Counted from the stretch's first letter, positions 18,148 to 28,862 are shown. The stretch: 41,436 nucleotides of DNA from Chitinophagaceae bacterium (GCA_947458335.1 CANGYW010000002.1:1-41436), one strand, 5' to 3'. Numbers and translations: made by a program. The notes: generated from the sequence alone by a model not told the origin.

Positions 18148-21100
18148 GTGAGATTAAAGAGCTTAGAAATCAAGGGCTTCAAGAGTTTTGCTGATAAAAC
18201 AGTTATCAACTTCGACGATAATATTACCGGCATCGTTGGTCCCAACGGATGCGGCAAATCGAACATTGTTGACAGTATCCGATGGGTGATCGGTGAACAA
18301 AAGATTAGTCAACTTCGAAGTGAGAATCTCGATAGTCTTGTCTTTAACGGTTCGAAGACAAGAAGCGCCAGTGGTCTAGCAGAGGTGAGTCTAACCTTTG
18401 AGAACACCCGCAATTTATTGCCCACCGATTTTAATGTGGTGACCATTACCCGAAAGTTTTACAAAAATGGAGAAAGTGAGTACCGCCTTAATGATGTGCA
18501 ATGCCGTTTAAAGGATATTCAAAATCTGTTTTTGGATACTGGTATCAGCACCGACAGCTATGCGATTATTGCACTCGACATGGTCGATGACCTAATTAAG
18601 GACAAAGACAATAGCCGCCGTAAGATGTTAGAACAAGCGGCCGGCATCTCCATCTACAAAACTCGAAAGAAGGAAGCTAAGTCAAAACTCGAGGCTACTG
18701 AACAAGACCTGGCCCGTATCGAAGACTTATTGTTCGAGATCAACAACCAATTAAAATCGCTCGAAAGCCAGGCCAAAAAGGCAGAGAAGTACCACGAGAT
18801 CAAAAAAGAATACCGTGAGGTTAGTATTGAATTGGCCAAAGCTTCGCTCGAAGGTTTTAATCTTTCTTATAAAGAACTGACCGAGCAACAAGAGAAGGAG
18901 ACGAATCGCAAAGTAGAGATCGAGGCGGCAATCGGTTCTCAAGAGGCAGCGCTCGAAAGCGAAAAGTTGAGTTTTGTTGAAAAAGAAAAAGCCCTTCAAC
19001 GAATGCAGCAATCCTTTAACGACTTGCAGCAAACGGTTCGGGCCAAAGAGAACGATAAGAACCTTGCCTCTCAACGCATTGAACACCTTGCTGAAAAGCA
19101 GGCATCACTACAAGCTTTTTTAACGAGGGCCGAGGGTCAATTGCAAGGCATTACCGAAAGTATTGCCTTTACCAATACACAGGCAGCAGAAGAAGAAAAA
19201 GCGCTTCAGGTACTCGAGATCGAGTTGGCGAAGCGTCAAGAGCATATGGAGAAGGCCAGGCTTCATATGGAACAAAAACGAGCAGCGTTAGAGCAGCTTC
19301 GCGGTCAGTATCAACAAACCCAGCGCCAGCAATTTGATGCGGAGAAGCGAGTAGCGGTAGCCGATACTTCTGTCCAGAACTTACAGCGTACGCTGCATCA
19401 ACTCGAGGCCGAACGAGTACAGCGTGCCGCACAGCTAGAACAACTCGAAGCAGAGCGCATCGAAAAAGAAAAAGCGCTCGCTGTACGTAAAACAGATCTG
19501 GAACAATTGCAGCAGCACCAAGATCATACCAAGGAGCAGATCTTACAAACACAGGCCATTTTGGAGGGGTTGCGCAACGAACTGGCAGAAGAGAGTCGTA
19601 AGTTGGATGCCAAAAAGAATGAGCATGCCCTTCTCAAAAGTATGATTGATTCAATGGAGGGCTATCCAGAATCGGTCAAGTTTCTTCACAACAATAAAGA
19701 TTGGAAGCTAAAGGTGCCTATTCTCTCTGATATTCTTTACGTTAAAGAGGAATATCGAAAGGCGCTCGAAAATGTACTGGAGCCTTACCTAAGTTATTAT
19801 GTAGTAGGTAACCTTCAAGAAGGTCTCGATGCTGTTCATTTACTCGATAAACATCAAAAAGGAAAAGCTAATTTCTTTTTACTCGACCAGATCAATACGA
19901 AAACTTCTACTACTAGCACGCATGCACTGGCTGGAGCTATTGCTGCTCTCAGTGTGGTTGAGGTGGAGGAACCCTATCAAAAACTAGCCCAACATCTTCT
20001 CGAAAATGTCTTTATTGCCGACACCGAAGAAGCGTTGAGTAATAGCAATGGTTTTGTGGTTATCGAAAAGCAAGGTCGCTATGTAAAGGGAAAATTCTCA
20101 TTGACCGGTGGAAGTGTTGGTCTTTTTGAGGGTAATAAGATCGGAAGGGCCAAAAATCTCGAAAAGTTGCAGCAAGAGATCAATGTTCAGCAAGAGGTAG
20201 TAGAATCGTTGCGAGCTCGTATTCAGACGCGTCACAACGAAGTCATTGCCTTTAACGAAGATTTGCGTGAGACGGCTCTGCGTCAAGCCGAAAAAGATAT
20301 TTTGCAGCTCACCAACGAGGTCTTTGCCATTCACAACAAGCTAGAAAATCTAACGTCTACCCAGCAGAGTAGTGCCGCTAAGATCGCCGAATTGCAGCAA
20401 CAGGTCGATCAGACCCTTCAGTCTGTTTCGGGGGTACGTGCCGAATTTGAACAATTAAATAGTGTCTTTGCCGGGTTGCAGTTGTCTTTGCAAGAGGCCG
20501 AAACGGAATATCGCAGCGGAGAGCAGGCATTTAATGAAAGTACATCGAAGTATAACGAGTTTAATCTCTCTGTAACTCGTCAACAAAATAAGATTAGCGG
20601 CCTACAGCAAGAAACCACCTTTAAGAATAATCAACTCAGTGAGCTACAGCTGCAGATCGAGCAAAGTCAATTGCAACAAGGTGAGACCTTGCAGTTGACC
20701 GAGCAATCGCGAGAACAACTTTCTCAAATCGAACAAAGTCTCTTAGAGCTCTTACGCAAAAAAGAGCAAGATGAAAAGTCGCTTAACGAAGCCGACCAGG
20801 CCTATTATGTGCTACGTAACGAGCTTGGCGAGAAGGAGAGTGCTATTCGTCATCAAAGCAAAGAGAAAGAGCAAATAGAGTTTTTGTTGGCTGCCATTAA
20901 GGATAAGCTTAATGAGCTAAAACTTCAGCTGGCCGGAATGAAAGAACGACTGAGTGTTGAATTCAGAGTCGACCTAGAGCAAATCTTGGGAGAAGCCCGT
21001 ATGTCCGAAACGGCACTTGATGAATTACAGGCCTCTGCCGACAGAATGAAAAAGCGACTAGAGAATCTGGGAGAAGTCAATCCCACAGCCATTGAGGCTT

Positions 21101-21678
21101 TTACTGAAATGAAGAAGCGCTACGATTTTATCGTAGAGCAGAAAACCGATCTGGTTACCGCCAAGGACAGTTTACTTAAAACGATCGAAGAGGTAGAGGC
21201 GACTGCCAATCAGAAATTTCTAGACACATTCGAGCAAGTTAGAGGGCATTTCCAAAAAGTTTTTAAAACGTTGTTTACCGAAGATGACCAGTGCGATTTG
21301 GTGCTGGAGGATCCTAATAATATTGCCGAGAGTGGAATTGACGTAGTAGCTAAGCCCAAAGGAAAGCGTCCTACCTCACTTACTCAGCTTAGTGGAGGAG
21401 AGCGTACCCTTACGGCTACTGCATTGCTTTTTGCTATCTATCTCATAAAGCCAGCTCCCTTCTGTATTCTTGACGAGGTGGATGCTCCACTTGATGATGC
21501 TAACGTCGGCAAATTCACGAATATGATTCGCCAGTTTAGCGAAAACTCTCAGTTTATTATTGTAACCCACAATAAAATGACGATGAGTACCGTAGATGTC
21601 ATATACGGGGTCACTATGCAGGAGCCTGGAGTCAGTAAATTGGTTACAGTAGATTTTAGAAGTTTGCAGCAAAATTGA
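18148..21678 (+). CDS. smc: Chromosome segregation protein SMC
   Basis: 1176 aa, GTG start; GFKSFADKTVINFDDNITGIVGPNGCGKSNIVDSIRWVIGEQ; long coiled coil; C-terminal LSGGERTLTATALLFAIYLIKPAPFCILDEVDAPLDD. Confidence 0.97.
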   Translation: MRLKSLEIKGFKSFADKTVINFDDNITGIVGPNGCGKSNIVDSIRWVIGEQKISQLRSENLDSLVFNGSKTRSASGLAEVSLTFENTRNLLPTDFNVVTITRKFYKNGESEYRLNDVQCRLKDIQNLFLDTGISTDSYAIIALDMVDDLIKDKDNSRRKMLEQAAGISIYKTRKKEAKSKLEATEQDLARIEDLLFEINNQLKSLESQAKKAEKYHEIKKEYREVSIELAKASLEGFNLSYKELTEQQEKETNRKVEIEAAIGSQEAALESEKLSFVEKEKALQRMQQSFNDLQQTVRAKENDKNLASQRIEHLAEKQASLQAFLTRAEGQLQGITESIAFTNTQAAEEEKALQVLEIELAKRQEHMEKARLHMEQKRAALEQLRGQYQQTQRQQFDAEKRVAVADTSVQNLQRTLHQLEAERVQRAAQLEQLEAERIEKEKALAVRKTDLEQLQQHQDHTKEQILQTQAILEGLRNELAEESRKLDAKKNEHALLKSMIDSMEGYPESVKFLHNNKDWKLKVPILSDILYVKEEYRKALENVLEPYLSYYVVGNLQEGLDAVHLLDKHQKGKANFFLLDQINTKTSTTSTHALAGAIAALSVVEVEEPYQKLAQHLLENVFIADTEEALSNSNGFVVIEKQGRYVKGKFSLTGGSVGLFEGNKIGRAKNLEKLQQEINVQQEVVESLRARIQTRHNEVIAFNEDLRETALRQAEKDILQLTNEVFAIHNKLENLTSTQQSSAAKIAELQQQVDQTLQSVSGVRAEFEQLNSVFAGLQLSLQEAETEYRSGEQAFNESTSKYNEFNLSVTRQQNKISGLQQETTFKNNQLSELQLQIEQSQLQQGETLQLTEQSREQLSQIEQSLLELLRKKEQDEKSLNEADQAYYVLRNELGEKESAIRHQSKEKEQIEFLLAAIKDKLNELKLQLAGMKERLSVEFRVDLEQILGEARMSETALDELQASADRMKKRLENLGEVNPTAIEAFTEMKKRYDFIVEQKTDLVTAKDSLLKTIEEVEATANQKFLDTFEQVRGHFQKVFKTLFTEDDQCDLVLEDPNNIAESGIDVVAKPKGKRPTSLTQLSGGERTLTATALLFAIYLIKPAPFCILDEVDAPLDDANVGKFTNMIRQFSENSQFIIVTHNKMTMSTVDVIYGVTMQEPGVSKLVTVDFRSLQQN

Positions 21679-21692
21679 TTAGCCTCGCTTTT

Positions 21693-22274
21693 ATGAGGAT
21701 ATTTCTATTGATTGTTATATTCTGCAGTTTTTCTTGTGCACTGCTGGGACAAGGTCAACCCGAAGGAATCTTTCTAGGGGCTAAAGCCCCTGACTTTACC
21801 GGCACCGATCAGTTTGGTCGGGAAATCAATCTACGTCAATTAGCCAAAAGAGAACCCGTTTTACTTATCTTTTACAAAGGATACTGGAGTCCTTCTTGTA
21901 TTCGTTTGCTAACACGTTTACAAGATTCTTTATCTTTTTTTACTGACCGCCAGATTTCGGTGGTGGCCATAAGCCCCGAATCGGACTCTTGCCGCGCATT
22001 AACACTTCAGAAGACCAGGGCTGGTTTTTCGCTGGTATGGGATTCAGCTCACCTAATTGCCAAACGCTACGACGTATTGCAAGAACTTGCGGAATCGCAG
22101 CTGGCCCGTTACCGAAGTGGAGGAATCGATCTGGTCAAGCTTAACGCACCCAATTCTCCGCAGCTGCCAGTGCCTTCGGTGTTTTTAATTGGTAAAGACT
22201 ATACAGTTACGTATCGTTTTTTTGATCCCGATCAAAAGAAAAGAATAAGTGTAAAAGAGTTATTGCAGCAGTAG
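21693..22274 (+). CDS. Secreted AhpC/TSA (peroxiredoxin/thioredoxin-like) family protein
   Basis: Signal-peptide-like MRIFLLIVIFCSFSCALLGQ, then GAKAPDFTGTDQFGREINLRQLAKREPVLLIFYKGYWSPSC; ATG 21693 preferred over TTG 21675. Confidence 0.8.
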   Translation: MRIFLLIVIFCSFSCALLGQGQPEGIFLGAKAPDFTGTDQFGREINLRQLAKREPVLLIFYKGYWSPSCIRLLTRLQDSLSFFTDRQISVVAISPESDSCRALTLQKTRAGFSLVWDSAHLIAKRYDVLQELAESQLARYRSGGIDLVKLNAPNSPQLPVPSVFLIGKDYTVTYRFFDPDQKKRISVKELLQQ

Positions 22275-22294
22275 CCACCCAATTGGTATATTTG
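22263..22294 (+). promoter_or_regulatory. Promoter of the parE operon: TTG-N21-TATATTTG
   Basis: TTG 22263-22265, TATATTTG 22287-22294, 16 nt upstream of ATG 22311. Confidence 0.6.
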
Positions 22295-22310
22295 CCTGCC
22301 CTTTATAGCT

Positions 22311-24215
22311 ATGGCAAAAGAAAAAGATAGTTCCATATTTGAGTATACAGAAGACAGTATCCAATCGCTTGATTGGAAACAGCACATTCGTCTTCGCCCT
22401 GGCATGTACATTGGTAAATTGGGGGATGGGTCTTCTCCCGATGATGGCATCTATGTACTGGTTAAAGAAGTCATGGATAATTGCATCGATGAGTACACTA
22501 TGGGATTTGGCAAATCCATTGATTTGCATATAGAAGGAAAAACAGTTACGGTTAGAGACTATGGCCGAGGTATTCCCTTGGGCAAAGTGGTAGATGTGGT
22601 TAGCAAGATTAATACCGGTGCCAAATATGATAGTAAGGCTTTTCAGAAGTCGGTTGGATTAAACGGGGTCGGTACCAAAGCAGTCAATGCGCTTAGCAAT
22701 TACTTTAAGGTTACTGCTGTTCGAGAAGGTAAAGAGAAGACTGCCGAATTTTCGAGAGGTGAGTTAGTTAAGGAGCAAAAAGAAGCCAAAACGGCAGAAC
22801 CTAATGGTACCCTGGTCACTTTTACTCCAGACGATACCGTTTTTAAGAATTTTCGTTTTTTGCCTGAATTTTTGGATAGCCAGCTATGGAATTATTGTTT
22901 TTTGAATGCTGGGCTCAAAATCAACTATAACGGAAAAACCTATCATAGCAAAAATGGATTACTTGACCTGTTGCAGCGTAAAACTAATGAGGATGAGATT
23001 CGCTATCCTATAATTCATTTAACTGGTACCGATATAGAGGTGGCGCTCTCTCACACCAATGATTATGGCGAAGACATTTATAGTTTTGTAAATGGTCAAC
23101 ATACGACTCAGGGTGGAACCCATCAACAGGCTTTTCGAGAAGCCTATGTAAAGACCATTCGTGATTTCTTTAAAAAAGACTATGATGCCTCCGACATTCG
23201 CACTGGAATTGTGGCAGCTGTTTCTGTACGGGTGGTAGAGCCAGTCTTTGAATCGCAAACAAAAACCAAGTTGGGTTCTGTTAATGTGGATATTGAGGGC
23301 CCCAGTATGCGTCAGTTCGTGGGTGATTTTTTGGCCAGGGAGCTAGATAATTATTTGCATAAGCACCCAACTGTGGCCGATGCACTTAAGAAGCGCATTG
23401 AACAAAGTGAGAGGGAGCGTAAGGAACTGGCAGGAATTAAGAAGCTAGCTAACGAAAGAGCCAAAAAGGCAAATCTGCATAATCGAAAGCTTCGGGATTG
23501 TCGCTATCATCTAAATGATGATATTCCAGTTCGTGGTAAAGAGGATGTCATAGCTCGTCAAAAGGATACTACTATTTTTATTACCGAGGGTGATAGTGCC
23601 AGCGGTTCCATTACCAAAGCAAGAAAAGTAGAGACACAGGCGGTGTTTAGTTTGCGCGGTAAGCCACTTAACTGTTTTGGCTTAACAAAAAAAGTGGTCT
23701 ATGAGAACGAGGAGTTCAATCTTTTGCAACATGCCCTGAATATCGAGGAAGGCCTTGAGGGTCTTCGTTATAACAATGTTGTGATCGCTACCGATGCTGA
23801 TGTGGATGGCATGCATATTCGACTGTTACTAATGACGTTTTTTCTGCAGTTTTTTCCCGATCTGGTCAAACACGAAAAGGTTTATGTGTTAGAGACGCCT
23901 CTTTTTCGAGTGCGCAATAAGCAAGAGACCATCTATTGTTATACGGAGCAAGAAAAGCTCGCCGCTGTAAAAAAGCTTGGTCAAAAACCCGAGGTAACTC
24001 GTTTTAAGGGATTAGGTGAGATTAGCCCTGATGAGTTTGCTCAGTTTATTGGGCCAGATATGCGCAAGCAATTGATGCGTCTTGAGCAGGGCGATCACGT
24101 ACAACAGCTTCTTGAGTATTATATGGGAAAGAATACGCCCGTTCGGCAGGAGTTTATTATCGATAACCTGCGCATTGAATCCGACAAGCCACTGGAAACC
24201 GAATTCGATAAGTGA
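22311..24215 (+). CDS. parE: Type IIA DNA topoisomerase subunit B (topoisomerase IV ParE/GyrB family)
   Basis: 634 aa; [42 protein letters not shown] and [15 protein letters not shown] motifs. Confidence 0.93.
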   Translation: MAKEKDSSIFEYTEDSIQSLDWKQHIRLRPGMYIGKLGDGSSPDDGIYVLVKEVMDNCIDEYTMGFGKSIDLHIEGKTVTVRDYGRGIPLGKVVDVVSKINTGAKYDSKAFQKSVGLNGVGTKAVNALSNYFKVTAVREGKEKTAEFSRGELVKEQKEAKTAEPNGTLVTFTPDDTVFKNFRFLPEFLDSQLWNYCFLNAGLKINYNGKTYHSKNGLLDLLQRKTNEDEIRYPIIHLTGTDIEVALSHTNDYGEDIYSFVNGQHTTQGGTHQQAFREAYVKTIRDFFKKDYDASDIRTGIVAAVSVRVVEPVFESQTKTKLGSVNVDIEGPSMRQFVGDFLARELDNYLHKHPTVADALKKRIEQSERERKELAGIKKLANERAKKANLHNRKLRDCRYHLNDDIPVRGKEDVIARQKDTTIFITEGDSASGSITKARKVETQAVFSLRGKPLNCFGLTKKVVYENEEFNLLQHALNIEEGLEGLRYNNVVIATDADVDGMHIRLLLMTFFLQFFPDLVKHEKVYVLETPLFRVRNKQETIYCYTEQEKLAAVKKLGQKPEVTRFKGLGEISPDEFAQFIGPDMRKQLMRLEQGDHVQQLLEYYMGKNTPVRQEFIIDNLRIESDKPLETEFDK

Positions 24216-25006
24216 TGTTTGATTTTCACGCCGATCGTAAACGCTACTTCGAAATGCAATACCTCAATGCAAAGGGGTATGTACTTCCCTTTATCGAGCA
24301 ATATTTTCCGATTACGCCCGGTCTACGCGTCCTCGAAATTGGGGCTGGTGAGGGAGGAGTATTGAATGCTTTTATAGAGAGGGGGTGTTACGGAGTGGGA
24401 GTAGAGCTCGATCCTCGTCGGGTGGAGTGGGCCTGCGGTTTTTTATGGGAACCCATCGGTCGCGGACAACTTCATTATGTTGATAAGGATATCTACCAGA
24501 CCGATTTGATCAAAGATCTCAAAGGCCCCTTTGATATTATTGTGTTAAAGGACGTAATAGAACATATTCATGACCAGCCTCGCCTAATGCGGTACATGAA
24601 AACTTGGTTGGTGCCCAAAGGAGTAATCTTTTTTGGGTTTCCTCCTTGGCACATGCCTTTTGGAGGACACCAGCAAATTGCCCGATCTTTTTTAGCTAAG
24701 CTTCCCTATATTCATTTGCTGCCACGCGTTATGTACAAGGCGCTCTTACAACTCAATCGAGAACCTGTAGCTGAATTACTCGAGATTCGAGACACTCGAA
24801 TTACCATTGAGCGTTTTGAGCGAATTTGTAGTGAGCAAGGGTATGATATTATTAATAAGCTACATTACCTTATTAATCCTATTTATCAATGGAAATTTGG
24901 CTGGAAACCTCAAGTGCAATGGAAATTAATCAGCAAAATTCCATACCTGCGAAATTTTTTGACCACTTGTGTCTATTATTTAATTAGTTCATCTTCTCCA
25001 AAATAA
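24215..25006 (+). CDS. Class I SAM-dependent methyltransferase
   Basis: LRVLEIGAGEGGVLNAFIERGCYGVGVELDPRRVEWA (SAM motif I/II) and FDIIVLKDVIEHIHDQPRLM; start overlaps the parE stop (TGATG). Confidence 0.85.
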   Translation: MFDFHADRKRYFEMQYLNAKGYVLPFIEQYFPITPGLRVLEIGAGEGGVLNAFIERGCYGVGVELDPRRVEWACGFLWEPIGRGQLHYVDKDIYQTDLIKDLKGPFDIIVLKDVIEHIHDQPRLMRYMKTWLVPKGVIFFGFPPWHMPFGGHQQIARSFLAKLPYIHLLPRVMYKALLQLNREPVAELLEIRDTRITIERFERICSEQGYDIINKLHYLINPIYQWKFGWKPQVQWKLISKIPYLRNFLTTCVYYLISSSSPK

Positions 25007-25014
25007 GATCTTGT

Positions 25015-25860
25015 ATGCTCCATATTGTTTTTAATGAAGTAGAAGTCGATCTCCTAAAAGAAGTGATGCAACTTGATCCCTCACTCGAGGGTCCTGTTGA
25101 ACTTATTCGGGATGACTATGCCGTGGGGCCCTTAGCGGGACTTGATACCGAAGAGGGAGCCGCCAGTAGAAAGCAGTGGTGGAGAGAATTACTAGTCGGT
25201 TCTCCTTATGGCGCTGAACGAGTTGACCTCATCAACGATGCAGAAACGGTTTTAACAATCACCCGTTTTCTAGATCAAGACCCCGAGCATGAGTGCTTTA
25301 TTTGGATGGGGCAAAATCAACATGATGTGGCAGGGTATTTTTGGTTAGTATCTCAGTTGCGGGCTTATCAGGGTAGAGTGATGATTCTTTACATGAATAA
25401 CCTTCCATTTTTGAATGAGAAGGGGCAGCTTTTCTATCCCGCTTTTCTAAGTGAAATTCGTCCGGCCGAGTTTATAAAAGCAAAAAAACTAGCACGTCCT
25501 GTTACTCGTAGCGAATTTGAGATAGACCCCGATGAATGGAAAAAGCTCTGTGATGATAATGGGATGGTGCGTTGGCTCGAAGGAGGAAAAAAGCTAATTA
25601 GCAAAGATATTTCTTGCTACGATCCAGAGATCCGCCGTTTTGTAGGCGGGGACTGGCAAAAGGCCAATCGGTTATTGCATCAGGTACTAACGCGCATGAA
25701 AAACAGAACGGGAGATGTATTTTTAATGAGCCGTCTTTGCTCATTAGCTAGTACCGGTGTATTAGAAATGAAAGGAGAGCCCGGGGCTCCGTGGAAAGAC
25801 CTTGAGTTTCGACAGCCTGGGGCATTTGGTTCGAAAGAGACAGTCCCTGCTCAAGAATAA
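25015..25860 (+). CDS. DUF1835 domain-containing protein
   Basis: N-terminal LHIVFNEVEVDLLKEVMQLDPSLEGPVELIRDDYAVGPLAGLDTEEGAASRKQWW matches my recollection of the DUF1835 pattern. Confidence 0.75.
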   Translation: MLHIVFNEVEVDLLKEVMQLDPSLEGPVELIRDDYAVGPLAGLDTEEGAASRKQWWRELLVGSPYGAERVDLINDAETVLTITRFLDQDPEHECFIWMGQNQHDVAGYFWLVSQLRAYQGRVMILYMNNLPFLNEKGQLFYPAFLSEIRPAEFIKAKKLARPVTRSEFEIDPDEWKKLCDDNGMVRWLEGGKKLISKDISCYDPEIRRFVGGDWQKANRLLHQVLTRMKNRTGDVFLMSRLCSLASTGVLEMKGEPGAPWKDLEFRQPGAFGSKETVPAQE

Positions 25861-25883
25861 TAAACGCTTTAAACGATCTGTGG

Positions 25884-28394
25884 TTGAAAACTAAAACACC
25901 AATAGCACAAGCCGGTGATACCGGCATACAAGGCCAATACAAACATTGGTTTCTCGATTATGCCTCATATGTTATTTTAGAACGAGCGGTACCGGCTATC
26001 GAAGATGGATTAAAGCCCGTACAGCGACGTATACTGCATGCTATGAAGGAAATGGATGATGGTCGCTATAACAAAGTAGCCAACATCATTGGACAGGCTA
26101 TGCAATACCATCCTCACGGAGATGCCAGTATTGGCGATGCTTTGGTCAACCTTGGGCAAAAGGATCTGTTGATCGATACGCAAGGTAACTGGGGAGATGT
26201 AAGAACGGGAGATGATGCAGCGGCAGCTCGTTATATAGAGGCTCGACTAAGCAAGTTCGCATTAGAGGTTGCCTTCAATCCTAAGACCACCCAATGGCAG
26301 CTCAGTTATGATGGGCGCAAGCAAGAACCGGTTACACTCCCTATGAAGTTTCCGTTGCTATTAGCTCAGGGAGCCGATGGAATTGCTGTCGGTCTATCGA
26401 CTAAGATACTACCGCATAACTTTTGTGAGTTGCTCGAGGCAGCCGTCAAGTACCTGCGCGGACGCCGTTTTGAGTTGTATCCCGATTTTCAGACCGGGGG
26501 ACTTATTGATGTAACGGATTATAATCAGGGAAAAAGAGGGGGTAAGGTAAAAGTGCGCGCCCATATCGAGGAGTGGGATAAAAAAACACTGGTCATACGC
26601 AGCGTTCCTTACGGGGTTACAACCATGCAGCTAATGGAATCCATTGTTAAGGCCAATGATCAAGGAAAAATCAAGATCAAAAAAGTAACAGATAATACGG
26701 CTGCCGACGTGGAGATCTTAGTCGATTTGGCTGCGGGTATCTCTCCAGATATCACCATCGATGCGTTATATAAATTTACCGATTGCGAGATCTCTATTTC
26801 TCCCAATGCCTGCGTAATTGCCGAACAGAAGCCTCAATTCTTGGGCGTGCAAGAACTACTCCGGTTCTCTGTGGACAATACAAAGTCGTTGTTAGAGCAA
26901 GAACTCCGGATTCGGCTTTCGGAGCTACAAGAGAAATGGCATTATACCTCACTGGAGAAAATCTTCTTCGAAGAAAAGATCTACAAGGAGCTCGAAAAGA
27001 AACATAGTACCTGGGATAAGGTACTCGCCGCCATAGAAGAAGCTTTTTCTCCTTTTGTAAAAAAGCTAAAAAGGCCCGTAACCCGAGAAGATGTCTTAAA
27101 GCTGACCGAAAAACCTGTTAGAAGAATTTACAAGCTCGATATTGACGAGCTTAATGAGCAAATACGAGATCTTGAGTCGGCCATGAAACAAGTGCGTCAC
27201 GATCTTGACCACCTGATCGATTTTGCAGTTGCGTATTACGAAGGATTGCTCAAAAAATATGGAAAGGGAAAAGAAAGACGCACTGAAATCAAAGAGTTCG
27301 AAGTTATAGAAGCCAAGCAGGTAGCTATTGCTAATACCAAGCTCTACGTAAGTCGCGAAGAAGGTTTTATTGGAACGGGCCTTAAAAAAGATGAACTGCT
27401 GTTTGAATGTTCTGATTTGGACGATATTATTGCCATTACAAAGCGTGGAATCTTAAAGGTGGTAAAAGTGGCAGAAAAGTCTTTTATTGGAAAAGACATT
27501 CTACATGTGGCGATCTTTCAAAAAAATGATGAGCGTACAACTTACAACATGATTTATGCCGACGGAAAGGGAGGTGTCAGTTATGCCAAGCGTTTTACCG
27601 TAACGGGGGTAACCCGCGATAAGGAATATGATCTCACCAAGGGAGATGAAAAAAGCAAGGTGCATTACCTCAGTGTCAACCTAAATGGAGAGGCAGAGGT
27701 GGTAAAGGTCTTGCTAACGCCCGGTTCTGCAGCTCGTATAAAAGAATTCGACTTTTACTTTGAGACCCTTGCTGTTAAGGGGAGAAGTAGTATGGGTAAT
27801 CAGGTTACCAAATATCCCATTCGGCAAGTCAAATTTAAGGAAGCCGGAAAGTCAACGCTTTCCGCCAAAAAGCTATGGTTCGATGATCAGTTCGGACGAC
27901 TCAATAGCGAAGGAAAGGGTATGTTGCTGGGTTCATTCGATCCTGAGGAGTTGCTCTTGGTGATCTACTCTGACGGGAATTATGAGATTACCGATCAGGA
28001 AGTGACTCAAAAATTTGATCCCGACAAAGTTCTTCAGATCGAAAAATTCGATCCTAAAAAAGTAATTACGGCTGTCTATGCCGACCTTGAAAAAAAGCAG
28101 TATATGCTCAAGCGCTTTTTGATCGAGACCAGCACCTTAAAATCTAAGTTCTGTTTTATAAAAGAGGGAGCTGGCAATTATGTAGAGGCTGTAACCACCG
28201 ATGCCGAACCAGTATTGGCCATGCAGCAGGGAAAGGGAGCACAGATTAGAAAAGCAAAACTTAAGCTTAGCAAGATCGCAGAGGTGTCTGGATGGAAAAC
28301 GGTAGGTACGAAGCTGGCAGATTTTAGCAAGTCTACCGAAATGGAGTGGGTAAAGATCTCTTCGAGTGGTCAGCCGGAGTTGTTTGAAACGTAG
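25884..28394 (+). CDS. parC: Type IIA DNA topoisomerase subunit A (topoisomerase IV ParC/GyrA family)
   Basis: 836 aa, TTG start; YASYVILERAVPAIEDGLKPVQRRILHAM, YHPHGDASIGDALVNLGQ, GNWGDVRTGDDAAAARYIEARLS. Confidence 0.93.
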   Translation: MKTKTPIAQAGDTGIQGQYKHWFLDYASYVILERAVPAIEDGLKPVQRRILHAMKEMDDGRYNKVANIIGQAMQYHPHGDASIGDALVNLGQKDLLIDTQGNWGDVRTGDDAAAARYIEARLSKFALEVAFNPKTTQWQLSYDGRKQEPVTLPMKFPLLLAQGADGIAVGLSTKILPHNFCELLEAAVKYLRGRRFELYPDFQTGGLIDVTDYNQGKRGGKVKVRAHIEEWDKKTLVIRSVPYGVTTMQLMESIVKANDQGKIKIKKVTDNTAADVEILVDLAAGISPDITIDALYKFTDCEISISPNACVIAEQKPQFLGVQELLRFSVDNTKSLLEQELRIRLSELQEKWHYTSLEKIFFEEKIYKELEKKHSTWDKVLAAIEEAFSPFVKKLKRPVTREDVLKLTEKPVRRIYKLDIDELNEQIRDLESAMKQVRHDLDHLIDFAVAYYEGLLKKYGKGKERRTEIKEFEVIEAKQVAIANTKLYVSREEGFIGTGLKKDELLFECSDLDDIIAITKRGILKVVKVAEKSFIGKDILHVAIFQKNDERTTYNMIYADGKGGVSYAKRFTVTGVTRDKEYDLTKGDEKSKVHYLSVNLNGEAEVVKVLLTPGSAARIKEFDFYFETLAVKGRSSMGNQVTKYPIRQVKFKEAGKSTLSAKKLWFDDQFGRLNSEGKGMLLGSFDPEELLLVIYSDGNYEITDQEVTQKFDPDKVLQIEKFDPKKVITAVYADLEKKQYMLKRFLIETSTLKSKFCFIKEGAGNYVEAVTTDAEPVLAMQQGKGAQIRKAKLKLSKIAEVSGWKTVGTKLADFSKSTEMEWVKISSSGQPELFET

Positions 28395-28397
28395 TTG

Positions 28398-28835
28398 TTA
28401 CGCGCCTTTTCTGTTGATCTCGCGCTCGGCCTCTCTTTTTTTAATGCTCTCTCTCTTGTCAAATTGCTTTTTGCCTTTGCCGAGTCCGATCTCGATTTTG
28501 ATCAATCCTTTTTCTGAGAAAAAGATCTTGAGGGGTATCAAAGTGTAGCCTTTCTCTTTCAATGCTGCTGTTATTCGCCCAATCTCTTTTTTTGTAAGTA
28601 ATAATTTTCTGTCGCGTAGCGGTTCGTGGTTACTATGCGATCCGTGACTGTATGGTGCAATATGTAGCGATTTGATATACGCCTCTCCGTTTTGCACCAC
28701 GCAAAAACTATCATTAAAACTAGCTTTTCCTTCTCGAAGTGATTTAACCTCGGTACCCGATAATACCATCCCCGCTATATAGCGGGTCTCAATAAAATAA
28801 TCATAGAGGGCCTGTCTGTTTTGAAGGGCTTGCAT
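28398..28835 (-). CDS. smpB: SsrA-binding protein SmpB
   Basis: 145 aa; GMVLSGTEVKSLREGKASFNDSFC, YIKSLHIAPYSHGS, LRDRKLLLTKKEI, LGKGKKQFDKRESIKKRE. Confidence 0.96.
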   Translation of the reverse strand: MQALQNRQALYDYFIETRYIAGMVLSGTEVKSLREGKASFNDSFCVVQNGEAYIKSLHIAPYSHGSHSNHEPLRDRKLLLTKKEIGRITAALKEKGYTLIPLKIFFSEKGLIKIEIGLGKGKKQFDKRESIKKREAEREINRKGA

Positions 28836-28862
28836 GGCAGCGATATTTCCGGATAGACCGAT

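Noticed and set aside
19169-19552. 127-aa minus-strand ORF within smc (and the other antisense ORFs in smc)
   Set aside because: Antisense to the coiled-coil-coding region; low-complexity composition and no recognisable domain.
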